From Clostridiales bacterium (GTDB lineage Bacteria; Bacillota; Clostridia; Christensenellales; CAG-314), in NCBI GenBank assembly GCA_022508375.1, contig JAFLVJ010000005.1, positions 62,001 through 126,000 of the forward strand: a stretch of DNA of 64,000 nt, written 5' to 3'. The notes under the pieces were generated by a model. That model saw only the letters and a program-made list of their open reading frames with translations. It was not told the DNA's origin and made no database searches. Each line of letters starts with the position of its first letter. Positions within the stretch are counted from its first letter, which is position 1. A program made the translations under genes and the position numbers. Positions 25,769 through 34,944 of the stretch are shown here, one piece after another.

Positions 25769-26713
25769 TTACGAAACTCGAGCCTCCACCTTGTCGATGA
25801 AGTCGGACACCACTTGCACGTATTTTGCCTTGTCGGTACAGTGACTACGTGCATGAGTTGCGCCATCAAATAAATGAATTTCGCTTAAAGGATTTGCGCT
25901 TGCTTTGTACATATCTGCGCTGTGGTGAGGGTTGATAAAGGTATCCGCTGCGCCGTGAATGAAGCAAATGGGTACATTGCTTGCCTTAACGCCCTCTATA
26001 GGATTGACCTTGCGAAAGTTGTAGCCGTATTTGCATCTTGCCATAGCATTTGCAATATCTACAATAGGGAAAGACGGAAGGTGCGTAAGTTTCTTGCACA
26101 ACTCGCGGTAATAGCTCATTGTTTTAGAAAACGGACAATCGGCGACGACGAAATCGATATCGTTGCGAATGCCAAGCTCCAACAACACCGTCGCTGCGCC
26201 CATGCTTTCGCCGTGTAACGCCAACAAGGCATCCTTGCCAAAGATACTGCGAGTGTAGTCGAGAACCGTACTGAGGTCGTGACGCTCCTTGTCACCAACC
26301 GTTGTGTGGGTGCCATCCGACAACCCGAAGTAGGCGTGGTCGTAAATTACAACGTTGTACCCCTTGGCGTAAAATATATTGGCGTATTTTAACGAGTTTA
26401 TTCTGTTCCAGGTGTGGCCGTGACATATTACCGCCACCTTTGGGCGGTCGGATTTAGCGTCGTTGTAGATAACTTCGCCATGCAGCTTACCTTGTATGCC
26501 GTCTAGCTCGAATGGTTGACGTTTCCACACTTGGTCATAATCGGTAAAGTCCCAGTTTTCGTACTTTTGCTGCCAATCGCGCGCTTCGTCGAGAGTGTGA
26601 GCGACCGGTCTTGTTGCAGATTTCAACGTGCCCATCGCAATAACAAAAGCCACAAGTAAATACAGCAGACACAGTCCGCCTGCCACTATCAATACAATCC
26701 AGTACCAATCCAT
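25769..26713 (-). CDS. Membrane-anchored alpha/beta hydrolase
   Basis: 314 aa. One N-terminal membrane helix (residues ~5-27) is followed by an alpha/beta-hydrolase domain: oxyanion segment CHGHTWNR, nucleophile elbow GESMG, acid in HGAADTF and catalytic histidine in ATHARS. This resembles the BEM46/YqkD-type serine hydrolases that face the cell exterior or the membrane surface. Substrate is unknown; esterase or peptidase activity is possible. It begins three bases after the SDR stop, so both are co-transcribed. Confidence 0.8.
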   Translation of the reverse strand: MDWYWIVLIVAGGLCLLYLLVAFVIAMGTLKSATRPVAHTLDEARDWQQKYENWDFTDYDQVWKRQPFELDGIQGKLHGEVIYNDAKSDRPKVAVICHGHTWNRINSLKYANIFYAKGYNVVIYDHAYFGLSDGTHTTVGDKERHDLSTVLDYTRSIFGKDALLALHGESMGAATVLLELGIRNDIDFVVADCPFSKTMSYYRELCKKLTHLPSFPIVDIANAMARCKYGYNFRKVNPIEGVKASNVPICFIHGAADTFINPHHSADMYKASANPLSEIHLFDGATHARSHCTDKAKYVQVVSDFIDKVEARVS

Positions 26714-26716
26714 AGT

Positions 26717-27421
26717 TTATTTCTCCGTTAATATCGTTCCCGTTTGACAAGTTGTTGCCAACAGGTAAACGTCATTTGCAACCTGACTTGGCGTGTATGC
26801 GCTGACGTTATGTTTTGCACAAAATGCGTCAATATCCTGCGCCGTCAAGTGCTTACACATGTCCGTCATAACTATCGGCGGACACACACAGTTAACGGTT
26901 ATATTAGCAGGCTTTAGTTCCTCCGCCAAGCTTTTGGTAAGTCCTACAATAGCAAACTTACTCATGCTGTACACGCTTTCGCAACTGGCGCCCTCTACTC
27001 CCCATATTGACGATACGTTGACAATGGATGTGCGTACGCTCCTTGTAAGCAGAGGCAACGCGTGTTGACAACACAAAAAAGCCGATCTTGCATTGGTGTT
27101 CATCACGTTGTCGAACTCCTGTACAGTTACGTCCTGCAACTGCTTAGTGAGGGATACTCCCGCGTTATTTACAAGTACGTCCAACTTTTTGAAATACTTG
27201 GCAACCCACTCAAACATTTCCTTTACCTGCCGTGGGTCGGATACGTCCGCACAGTACAAATGAACGTCACCGCCATTTGCAACTAAGGTTTGCTTGAGTT
27301 CTTCCGCTTGAACCCGACTGCTATGGTAATTGACGATAACAGTATATTGATGTTGAACGAATTTTTTGACCGTTTCCGCGCCTATTCCGCGCGCTCCGCC
27401 TGTAATCAACGCGATTTTCAT
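26717..27421 (-). CDS. Short-chain dehydrogenase/reductase (FabG-like)
   Basis: 234 aa classical SDR. Cofactor motif TGGARGIG at the N-terminus, NNAG at ~86, catalytic Ser (VSSIWG) and YSMSK. The Gly-rich motif followed by NYHSSR suggests NADP(H). It is the length of 3-oxoacyl-ACP reductases, but no fatty-acid genes are nearby and the substrate is open. No SD is seen; the -10 box lies 6 nt before the ATG, so the mRNA is probably leaderless. It is co-transcribed with the downstream hydrolase. Confidence 0.85.
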   Translation of the reverse strand: MKIALITGGARGIGAETVKKFVQHQYTVIVNYHSSRVQAEELKQTLVANGGDVHLYCADVSDPRQVKEMFEWVAKYFKKLDVLVNNAGVSLTKQLQDVTVQEFDNVMNTNARSAFLCCQHALPLLTRSVRTSIVNVSSIWGVEGASCESVYSMSKFAIVGLTKSLAEELKPANITVNCVCPPIVMTDMCKHLTAQDIDAFCAKHNVSAYTPSQVANDVYLLATTCQTGTILTEK

Positions 27422-27427
27422 ACATAG

Positions 27428-27456
27428 ATTTTAGCATATTGTACATTTTTTTGCAA
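27428..27456 (-). promoter_or_regulatory. SDR promoter, predicted leaderless
   Basis: TTGCAA (27451-27456), 17-bp spacer, TAAAAT (27428-27433). Only six bases separate the -10 from the ATG at 27421. Confidence 0.6.
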
Positions 27457-27499
27457 CATGGCAACTTATGGTAAAAAATAAAAAAATATTTAATAAAAT

Positions 27500-27531
27500 A
27501 AGGACACTTTGTTTTTAAACATTGTGTCCTT
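27500..27531 (-). terminator. Terminator of the pgi-hisS-ATPase-ABC-F operon
   Basis: Stem AAGGACAC/GTGTCCTT (27500-27507/27524-27531) with inner GTTT/AAAC pairs; A/T runs on both sides make it usable in either direction. Confidence 0.8.
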
Positions 27532-27547
27532 TTATTTGCAAATGTTA

Positions 27548-29428
27548 TCAGTTATATGCCAAGCTTTCCCATTCGGCTAACGTTTGTTCCAGTTCGGCGT
27601 TGACAACCTTTAACCGCTCCATAACTTGGGATAACTTAGTGTAGTCGGAGGTAATTTCCGGCAGCGTCATCTGCTCGTTAAGCTGTTCCACTTCCTTTTC
27701 CAATTGAGTAATACGCGCTTCAAGCTCTTTCAACTTTTTGGAGCGATTTACTTCTTCAGCACGTTGCTTTGCGTTGCGGTAAGTCGATTGAACAGTCTTA
27801 GTTACAGGTTTTAAAGGCTCTACAGGTGCTTTTTTGCGATTGATGAAGTCGTCGTAGTTACCTTCGTACAGCGTCAGGTTGCAATCCGCCAGTTCCGCAA
27901 TTACGTTGGATATACTGTTGACAAAGTATCTGTCGTGCGAAACGTACAACAGCGTGCCAGTGTAGGCTTTAAGCGCTTCCTCGAGCGCTTCGCGACTGGG
28001 CAGGTCAAGGTGATTTGTAGGTTCGTCCAGTAACAGCAAATTGCAATCCTTTGCCATAATCATTGCTAGTCCAAGTTTAGCGCGCTCACCACCGCTAAGA
28101 TCCCGCACGAGCTTATATACGTCGTCCGCACCTAGTGTTACCTGCGCCAACATACTTCGCACTTCCGTTTGACTCATACGCGTGTTGTCGAACCATAGTT
28201 GATCTATTACGCGAAGGTCGGATTGAAGATTGACGTTTTCCTGATCGTAGTAGCCCATGCGGACATTTTTACCAAATACGATCTTCCCGATGTCCTGCGG
28301 ATTACAGGAGGCTATTCGCTTGATGAGCGTGGACTTACCCACGCCGTTCAATCCAAGTAGCGCAACCTTTTGCCCACGACGGATTTGCATTTGTCCGTCA
28401 CGCAACAACTGCTTGCCGTCATATCCTAGCGTTAAACGCTGTATTGTCAACGGAAATTCCGACGGCTCGGTTGTGTATTCGAATGAGAACCTTGGCGGAC
28501 GCTCATCGTTTTTGGGTGCGTCAAGGCGATCCATTTTGTTCAGTGTTTTTTCGCGCGACTTTGCCATGTCCGCAGTAGAAGCGCGCACCTTGTTGCGTTG
28601 TATGTAATCGGTTAACTTTTCAATTTCCCGCTGTTGTTTGTCGTATGTACGACGTTCGTTTTCCTGTCGCTCGGCTTTTAGAACCTTATACTTGCTGTAG
28701 TTACCCTTGTAAGCAATAACCGCTTGGTGCTGTACGTCCCAAATAGACGTACATAGCTTGTCAAGAAAATATCTATCGTGAGACACCACCAAAAGGGTGG
28801 ATTTCGCATCCGTCAGGAACGTTTCCAACCAATCCAGCGTTTTGTAGTCAAGGTGATTGGTAGGTTCGTCCAATATCATCAGTTCGGGACGTTGCAACAG
28901 CAATTTACACAACGCGGCTTTTGTCTTTTCACCGCCGGAAAGGGTGGAAACTACTCTGTCGGAAAACTCCGTCATGCCCATGCCGTTGAGGACTGTTTTA
29001 ACCTTGACTTCGCTTTGGTAAGCCTCAGTAACGTCCGCCTCTACCGTCAGACGGTTATATTTGTCGGCAAGCGCCTTGTATTCACTGCTGTCGAAGTTGC
29101 AAGCGGACATTTGCTCGGAAATGAGCTTAATCTGCTCGATAAGTTGAGTTTGATAAGCAAAAACGGACATCATTTCATCAAACAACGTATTTGTTGAAAC
29201 AAAGTCGCAATTTTGCTTGAGGTAACCCATCGTCAAGCCGTTTTTGCGTAACACTTCGCCGTCAAATAACTGCAATTCGCCCGTAACACAACCAAGGAGC
29301 GTGCTTTTGCCCGCTCCATTTGCTCCGACTAGCCCAATGCTGTCTCCTTCGTTTATGTCAAGATTAACGTTTTTGAAAATTGTTACGTCGCCGTATCTGA
29401 ATTCCGCCGACTTGATTTGTAGTATCAT
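27548..29428 (-). CDS. ABC-F family ATPase
   Basis: 626 aa with two ABC nucleotide-binding domains and no membrane segment. Walker A: GANGAGKST and GLNGVGKST; signatures LSGGEKTK and LSGGERAK; Walker B LMILDEPTNH and LLLLDEPTNH. A charged linker lies between the domains and a C-terminal coiled coil (residues ~550-620) as in Uup/YdiF. ABC-F proteins act on the ribosome, in translation quality control or antibiotic protection. The Uup/YdiF-like C-terminus favours a housekeeping role. It is the last gene of the operon with pgi, hisS and the P-type ATPase; association with hisS fits a link to translation. Confidence 0.9.
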   Translation of the reverse strand: MILQIKSAEFRYGDVTIFKNVNLDINEGDSIGLVGANGAGKSTLLGCVTGELQLFDGEVLRKNGLTMGYLKQNCDFVSTNTLFDEMMSVFAYQTQLIEQIKLISEQMSACNFDSSEYKALADKYNRLTVEADVTEAYQSEVKVKTVLNGMGMTEFSDRVVSTLSGGEKTKAALCKLLLQRPELMILDEPTNHLDYKTLDWLETFLTDAKSTLLVVSHDRYFLDKLCTSIWDVQHQAVIAYKGNYSKYKVLKAERQENERRTYDKQQREIEKLTDYIQRNKVRASTADMAKSREKTLNKMDRLDAPKNDERPPRFSFEYTTEPSEFPLTIQRLTLGYDGKQLLRDGQMQIRRGQKVALLGLNGVGKSTLIKRIASCNPQDIGKIVFGKNVRMGYYDQENVNLQSDLRVIDQLWFDNTRMSQTEVRSMLAQVTLGADDVYKLVRDLSGGERAKLGLAMIMAKDCNLLLLDEPTNHLDLPSREALEEALKAYTGTLLYVSHDRYFVNSISNVIAELADCNLTLYEGNYDDFINRKKAPVEPLKPVTKTVQSTYRNAKQRAEEVNRSKKLKELEARITQLEKEVEQLNEQMTLPEITSDYTKLSQVMERLKVVNAELEQTLAEWESLAYN

Positions 29429-29432
29429 TTTA

Positions 29433-31952
29433 TTATTTCGTTTCTTTGTTTGTTGCCTTTTTCTTGTGTGGCAAATTGGGCAATTTGCCTTTTAGCGGCT
29501 TTTCACGGTGAAATATCTTCATGCAAGCGTACAGTATAAATGGAGTTGCAAGGATCTCCACCAGTACAAGCAGTATTTGTTCGCGTTGCAGTTGAACGTA
29601 CGACAACAGGTTGGCGAACGTTGGTACGCTTACACACAGTATTACAATTGCCCATATGCCAACGAACATTACGCCCTTCCACCTGTTGAAAGGTTGACAT
29701 GCGTAGAACAACGCAAACAGTCCGCCGAATGTATATGTGAGGGTAACCATGGTGCTCAAAGTATCCTCGGGCGGTACAAGCGTAACGTCGGTTGCGTGCA
29801 ATACGTACAACACGGCAGTTGTAATGATAAACGTAATGGAAGCCGGCAAACAACGCTTGAGAACATTTGCAAAGAAATTACCCTTGATAAGCTTTTCGTT
29901 GGGTTGAAGCGCAAGTAACGTTGTGGGCAATGCCACTACTACCCAGTCCATTAGTGTTACACGCAAGTTGGTTAAAGGCGTTTGCATGGTACGTTTAAAC
30001 CCGAAATGTAGCAGTATCAGCAAAATGTTGATAACTATTACGTAAACGGTTTTCATAAAGTACATCGACGTTGCGCTTTGAATATTGTTGACAACGCGAC
30101 GACCTTCCGCAACTACCTTGGGAAGATTGCTAAAACTGTCGTCCATAAGGATTAAGTGCGAAACTTGTCGCGCAGCGTCACATCCGCCTGCAAGGGATAT
30201 GGAGCAATCGGACTCCTTCATTGCAAGTATATCGTTTACTCCGTCACCTGTCATTGCAACGGTACAGCCCGCCGCTTTCAACGCCTTGACGAGAATTGCC
30301 TTTTGATCGGGCGAAACCCTGCCAAATACAGTGTACTTTGTCGCGGCATCGCGCACTTCTTCTTCCGTCAAGCCGTCAAGGTTGATGTAGTTTTCGGCGT
30401 TTTCCACACCGACACGTAGCGCAATACTGGATACTGCCGACGGATTGTCGCCGGAAATTACCTTGATTTGTACGTCGTTTTTCTTGAACCACTCTATCGT
30501 GTCCTTGGCGTCACTACGAATGTGATCCTCAATTACGATAACTGCAATAGGCCTACGTGTTTGCGGCAATGTGTCATTATATATTGATGTAGCCGAGTGA
30601 GCAAGTAACAATACGCGCAGACCTTGTGCGGCGTACTTATTTACCAAGTCGGTTACACGTTCGTTGGGTGTTTTAAGCACAAATTCGGGCGCACCGAGAA
30701 TGTACGTTCCGTTATTTTTGAAAGACACCGCCGACAACTTCCTTTCTGACGAAAACGGAATGATTACAGAAGCTTCCAGTGCAGGTTTTTTGGGTGAACC
30801 GAAGTATTTTTTGAGCGCTTTGCTGGTCATGTTATCCGCCTTCAAAGCGGTGTTTATGCTAGACATGATTTCGCGCAAAGTGTAGCTTGCACTGGTTTGT
30901 TGACGCAAATCGATACTCTCAATTACGCGCATAGAGCCGTCGGTAATCGTGCCCGTCTTGTCCAGACACAGCGTGTCAACACGCGCAAGCATCTCGATAC
31001 AGTACAGTTCCTGCACCATAGTATTGTTGCGAGCAAGTCGTAAAAACGACGCCGCCAGCGCAATACTCGTTAGCAAAAACGGACCGGCGGGTATCATGGA
31101 AATAATAGAACCCGCAGTTGTCGTAAGCGCTTGTTTGTTGAGGTTTACTAAGGAAAAATTAGACCAATCGCTTGCTCCCACCGCTTCGGCATTGAGCATA
31201 TACAGACAAATTGTCATCGGAACAATGACGATTGCTACGAAATAAAGTATTCCGTGCAGCGCCTTTAGCATCTGCGAACGGGGTTTTTGATACTGACGCG
31301 CGCGGCCTGTAAGCTTTGCGACATAGTTGAACTTGCCTATTGCAACGACCTGAGCGGTACAGCTACCCGACAGCACAAAGCTACCCGCGTATAGAACATC
31401 GCCCTTCCGCTTAACAACGGCGTCGCTTTCGCCCGTCAATATTGCTTCGTTTACTTCGACAAATCCGTCAAGTACAACGCAATCCGCGGAAATCTGCTCT
31501 CCTCCGCCAACGTAAACGATATCGTCCAGTACAAGCTCGTTTACCGATCCGTCCACCGTTTTACCGTTACGCAGTATTTTGATATGTGGCTCGGTTATCA
31601 GGTTGAGTTTGTCAAGCGTTAACTTGGACTTGATTTCCTGCACTATTGCAATAGCCGTGTTGGCTACCACAACGGGTACAAAAGTACACTGTCCTACAAG
31701 ACCGTAAATGCACAGCACTACGGTAATGATAATGTACACAACATTGAAGAAGGTAAAGATATTAGACAAAATAATGCCTAGGATACTTTTACCTTTCTTG
31801 TTAGTGTCAACGTTAACCAACCCCTGCTCGAAACGCTTGCCCACCTGCTCGGTAGTCAAACCTGTTTCCATAGACGGATTGAAGCGTTCCACAGCGTCCA
31901 AGTCGCTTGGAAGACGTACACGTTTGTAAAGTTTTGCTTTGAGTTGTTCCAT
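29433..31952 (-). CDS. CtpE-like cation-transporting P-type ATPase
   Basis: 839 aa. Motifs: NIFTFFNVV in the first membrane hairpin, TGES, CLDKTGT phosphorylation site, and TGDGVNDILAMKESD hinge. There is no heavy-metal-binding N-domain and no CPC, so it is not P1B. The overall pattern (FTFFN, SQMLKALHGILYFVA) matches CtpE-type ATPases, which in mycobacteria take up Ca2+. The transported ion here is an inference. Start two bases after the hisS stop and end four bases before ABC-F show one operon. Confidence 0.82.
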   Translation of the reverse strand: MEQLKAKLYKRVRLPSDLDAVERFNPSMETGLTTEQVGKRFEQGLVNVDTNKKGKSILGIILSNIFTFFNVVYIIITVVLCIYGLVGQCTFVPVVVANTAIAIVQEIKSKLTLDKLNLITEPHIKILRNGKTVDGSVNELVLDDIVYVGGGEQISADCVVLDGFVEVNEAILTGESDAVVKRKGDVLYAGSFVLSGSCTAQVVAIGKFNYVAKLTGRARQYQKPRSQMLKALHGILYFVAIVIVPMTICLYMLNAEAVGASDWSNFSLVNLNKQALTTTAGSIISMIPAGPFLLTSIALAASFLRLARNNTMVQELYCIEMLARVDTLCLDKTGTITDGSMRVIESIDLRQQTSASYTLREIMSSINTALKADNMTSKALKKYFGSPKKPALEASVIIPFSSERKLSAVSFKNNGTYILGAPEFVLKTPNERVTDLVNKYAAQGLRVLLLAHSATSIYNDTLPQTRRPIAVIVIEDHIRSDAKDTIEWFKKNDVQIKVISGDNPSAVSSIALRVGVENAENYINLDGLTEEEVRDAATKYTVFGRVSPDQKAILVKALKAAGCTVAMTGDGVNDILAMKESDCSISLAGGCDAARQVSHLILMDDSFSNLPKVVAEGRRVVNNIQSATSMYFMKTVYVIVINILLILLHFGFKRTMQTPLTNLRVTLMDWVVVALPTTLLALQPNEKLIKGNFFANVLKRCLPASITFIITTAVLYVLHATDVTLVPPEDTLSTMVTLTYTFGGLFALFYACQPFNRWKGVMFVGIWAIVILCVSVPTFANLLSYVQLQREQILLVLVEILATPFILYACMKIFHREKPLKGKLPNLPHKKKATNKETK

Positions 31953-31953
31953 A

Positions 31954-33198
31954 CTAATTTATTTTGTTAAAGTTTCCTGCCCTGTATTCGTAAATTTCGT
32001 CGTAGCCTTGCTCGCGAAGCTGCTTTATCTGATAAGAGAAATTTTTAATCTTTTTGAGTACGGTTACGTTCTTTTTCTTACGTTCCACCCTGCAAGCATC
32101 CATAACCTTGACGATATCAGCTTTGTCAAGATACTTGTCCACCAATACGGCGCAACCCTTGGAAACGTTGGGTTTTACGCCGCGTTCGGCAAGCAAAAGC
32201 GCAATGCGCTCGAATCCTATCGAAAAACCGCACGCAGGAACGTCGTTACCGGTAATACGACCAATCATCTTGTCATATCTGCCACCGCCTGCAATTGAAC
32301 TGTTGAGTCCGTCCACGCTTACTTCATATATTGTTCCCGTGTAGTATCCCATACCGCGCACCAACGTGACGTCGAATACAATCTTACCGTTTCGTACGGT
32401 CTGGTTGGTGATGTACAAGATATCACTGAGATTTTGTTTAACTTCGGTTGGTAGAAAGTTACCCAGCTCCTGCACGCAGGTTGCCAATGGGTTATCGGAA
32501 GATGTGATACGACTTATCACATTGATAAATTCCACCGCTTTACCGGGGGCAATTTGCTCTATTTCTTCCATAACGCCCGTTACGCCTATCTTGTCCAGCT
32601 TGTCCAATGCAATAAATACCGATTGTTTAAGGTCGTCGGGTATTTTGCAACGTTCAGCCAACGCGTTCAACAGACGTCTATCAGATACGCGCACCGTAAC
32701 GTCGTTAAACCCAAGATTGTTGAGTGCTTGCATGGTTGCGGAAATAAGTTCCACTTCCGCAAGGTAACTTTCCTCGCCAATGACGTCGATATCGCACTGA
32801 ACAAACTGACGGAACCGACCGCGTTGAGGACGATCGGCACGCCAAACGTTATCCATCTGAATGGACTTGAATACACTTGGCAGTTGTCCGATATTGTTGG
32901 CGTAAAAGCGCGCTAAAGGTACAGTCAAGTCGTAACGCAATCCCAAGTCGCACAGCTCAGCAGTTTCAACAGAGTTTTCCAACTTTTCGCCACGTTTTAA
33001 AATCTTGAAAATAAGTTTTTCGTTGTCACCGCCCTGCTTGCTTGTCAGTAGTTCGATATTTTCCACAGCGGGGGTTTCTATTCGTGTGAAGCCATAGCTT
33101 TCGTATGTCTTTTGTATTGTTGCCAAAATTTGCTGTCTCAATGCAAATTCACTGGGCAAAAAATCTCTCATGCCCTTGGCCGGTGTTTTTGGTAACAT
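31954..33198 (-). CDS. hisS: Histidyl-tRNA synthetase
   Basis: 414 aa class II synthetase. Motif 2 FRYDLT-type region (LRYDLTVPLARF), HisRS signature LVRGMGYYTGTIYE, AGGGRYD and motif 3 GFSIGFERI are present, followed by a C-terminal anticodon-binding domain (VLVDKYLDKADI...). It charges tRNA-His in the cytosol. It lies 11 bp after pgi and no T-box leader is present in front of hisS or pgi, unlike many Firmicute hisS genes. Confidence 0.95.
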   Translation of the reverse strand: MLPKTPAKGMRDFLPSEFALRQQILATIQKTYESYGFTRIETPAVENIELLTSKQGGDNEKLIFKILKRGEKLENSVETAELCDLGLRYDLTVPLARFYANNIGQLPSVFKSIQMDNVWRADRPQRGRFRQFVQCDIDVIGEESYLAEVELISATMQALNNLGFNDVTVRVSDRRLLNALAERCKIPDDLKQSVFIALDKLDKIGVTGVMEEIEQIAPGKAVEFINVISRITSSDNPLATCVQELGNFLPTEVKQNLSDILYITNQTVRNGKIVFDVTLVRGMGYYTGTIYEVSVDGLNSSIAGGGRYDKMIGRITGNDVPACGFSIGFERIALLLAERGVKPNVSKGCAVLVDKYLDKADIVKVMDACRVERKKKNVTVLKKIKNFSYQIKQLREQGYDEIYEYRAGNFNKIN

Positions 33199-33209
33199 TT
33201 TGTCTCCTG

Positions 33210-34604
33210 TTAGATAATGTATTTAGTGTCGTCGGGCTTGGCGTTCTTGATTTCTTGCGCCTTGGATTCGTAGCCCTTGCGTCCGAACAGCGCATAGGTA
33301 GCGTTTTTGCCACCTTCTACGCCCGGTTGATTGTAAACGTCAATGTCGAACATTGCGCCTGCGTATGCGGTTTGAAGTTCCATAAGATACAGTAGCGCGC
33401 CAATATGGAACTCGTCTATAGCCTCAAGGTATATTGTGTAATTTGCACGATGCTGCTGAACAAGATTGTAACGCGTAGCGTACAGCTCGTTGTTCATAAG
33501 CTCGCCTAAACTGTGTCCGCATAGGAAGTTTACGTCGGGGTATTCCTCGCAACCGTTGGGGATATTCATTTCGCTTCTGAACTGTCCAACTTCAATGAAG
33601 GTAATAACCTTGTCGTACGGACCTTCGTTGAAAAGCTGTACCTGACTGTGTTGGTCGGTAACGCCAAGCGCCTTAACGGGCGTTTGTCCGACGTTTACCT
33701 TGTTACCGTCGTTGTCAACTTCCTTACCGAGTGACTCCGCCCATAGTTGAGCGTACCAGTCGGCAATGTACTTGAGGCTATCTGCATATGGCATAATAAC
33801 GCCAATGTTTTTGCCACTTTTGATGGAAATATACTGCAACGTTGCAATGGCAAGAGCAGGGTTGCGCCACATATCGTTTGTCTTGCATTTCCTGTCCATG
33901 TCTCTTGCGCCGCGAAGCATTTCGGCAATGTCGATACCCACGACTGCTGCAGGCAACAGTCCTACGGGCGACAGTTCGGAAAACCGTCCTCCAACTCCTT
34001 CGGGGATGTAGAAAGTTTCGATATTGTTATCCTTGGCAATCTTGATGAGGTTGCCCTTGTATTCGCTCGTCGTAGCAATAATATGTTCGCTAGCCTTATC
34101 GCCAAGCTTTGCCTTGAGCATATCCATAACAATGAGGTACTGGCTCATTGTTTCGCTCGTTGCGCCCGACTTAGTGATGACGTTAAATACGGTCTTTTCG
34201 ATGTCGATTACGTCGAAAAGAGCATTCATCTTTTCGGGGTCAACGTTGTCTATTACGTAAAACTTCGGTCCCTTGCGTACCTTCTTGGGAAGCTCATTGT
34301 AGTATAAATGCTTGAGCGCGGTAAATACTGCAATAGGGCCAAGAGCGGAACCGCCGATTCCCAACACAACGAAGCTGTCGCAAGTCTTCCTGATACGCTT
34401 TGCCGTTGCATTGATAAGTTTAACAACTTCCTTTTGATTGTAGGGACTGTCCATCCAGCCTTGCATGCCCTTGCCACGTCCCTCCTCCACTTTTGCATGC
34501 GCAAATTGCGCCAAAGTAGTATGAGAGGAGTACTCGATTTCGGAAATACCTTGCTCTCCGATTGTGTGTTTCATCATGTTGTTGTAGTTTAGTCTGATAC
34601 TCAT
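33210..34604 (-). CDS. pgi: Glucose-6-phosphate isomerase
   Basis: 464 aa. Two SIS folds with signatures VLGIGGSALGP, TKSGATSETMSQYLI, GGRFSELSPVG and FIEVGQF; the lysine near the C-terminus lies in GGKNATYALFG-type sequence. It interconverts glucose-6-P and fructose-6-P in glycolysis. First gene of the operon pgi-hisS-P-ATPase-ABC-F, and divergent from a GH13 glucosidase, a sensible pairing for alpha-glucoside use. Confidence 0.95.
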   Translation of the reverse strand: MSIRLNYNNMMKHTIGEQGISEIEYSSHTTLAQFAHAKVEEGRGKGMQGWMDSPYNQKEVVKLINATAKRIRKTCDSFVVLGIGGSALGPIAVFTALKHLYYNELPKKVRKGPKFYVIDNVDPEKMNALFDVIDIEKTVFNVITKSGATSETMSQYLIVMDMLKAKLGDKASEHIIATTSEYKGNLIKIAKDNNIETFYIPEGVGGRFSELSPVGLLPAAVVGIDIAEMLRGARDMDRKCKTNDMWRNPALAIATLQYISIKSGKNIGVIMPYADSLKYIADWYAQLWAESLGKEVDNDGNKVNVGQTPVKALGVTDQHSQVQLFNEGPYDKVITFIEVGQFRSEMNIPNGCEEYPDVNFLCGHSLGELMNNELYATRYNLVQQHRANYTIYLEAIDEFHIGALLYLMELQTAYAGAMFDIDVYNQPGVEGGKNATYALFGRKGYESKAQEIKNAKPDDTKYII

Positions 34605-34701
34605 TGTTAGCTTCCTTCTTCCTAAGTTTATAATTATGCCGTGTGCGGCAAATATGTACGACTTGAGGTTTCATTGTGTATTTTGACACAAATTCCTAGC
34701 G

Positions 34702-34746
34702 TATATTCTAGCACAAGTTACTGTACTTGTGTACTGTTAGAATATA
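34702..34746. promoter_or_regulatory. 45-bp interrupted palindrome between pgi and GH13
   Basis: Outer arms TATATTCTA (34702-34710) and TAGAATATA (34738-34746); inner arms ACAAGT (34713-34718) and ACTTGT (34725-34730). It lies in the divergent gap upstream of both sugar genes, so it is a candidate operator or cruciform. No T-run follows on either strand that would make a good terminator. Apart from this and the GH13 promoter the 340-bp gap shows nothing. Confidence 0.5.
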
Positions 34747-34827
34747 AAAAAATTTAAATAAATATATAAATAACAAAATCCGTTAAAATTTCCAGACTTT
34801 TTTGTTGCTTTTTGTCTCAAATCCGTA

Positions 34828-34856
34828 TTGAAATATGCGCGTGTTTGTTGTAAAAT
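34828..34856 (+). promoter_or_regulatory. GH13 glucosidase promoter
   Basis: TTGAAA (34828-34833), 17-bp spacer, TAAAAT (34851-34856); about 80 nt of leader before the SD GAGGTG. Confidence 0.65.
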
Positions 34857-34944
34857 AAAGTGTAAGAGTGCACAGTTACTTTATTTAAAAGTAGTTATCG
34901 CACGCTCAAATACGCTTGCCAAACAAATTAAACGCGAGGTGAAC

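Noticed and set aside
33198..33260. T-box leader before hisS
   Set aside because: Only 11 bp separate pgi and hisS, and no T-box sequence is present.
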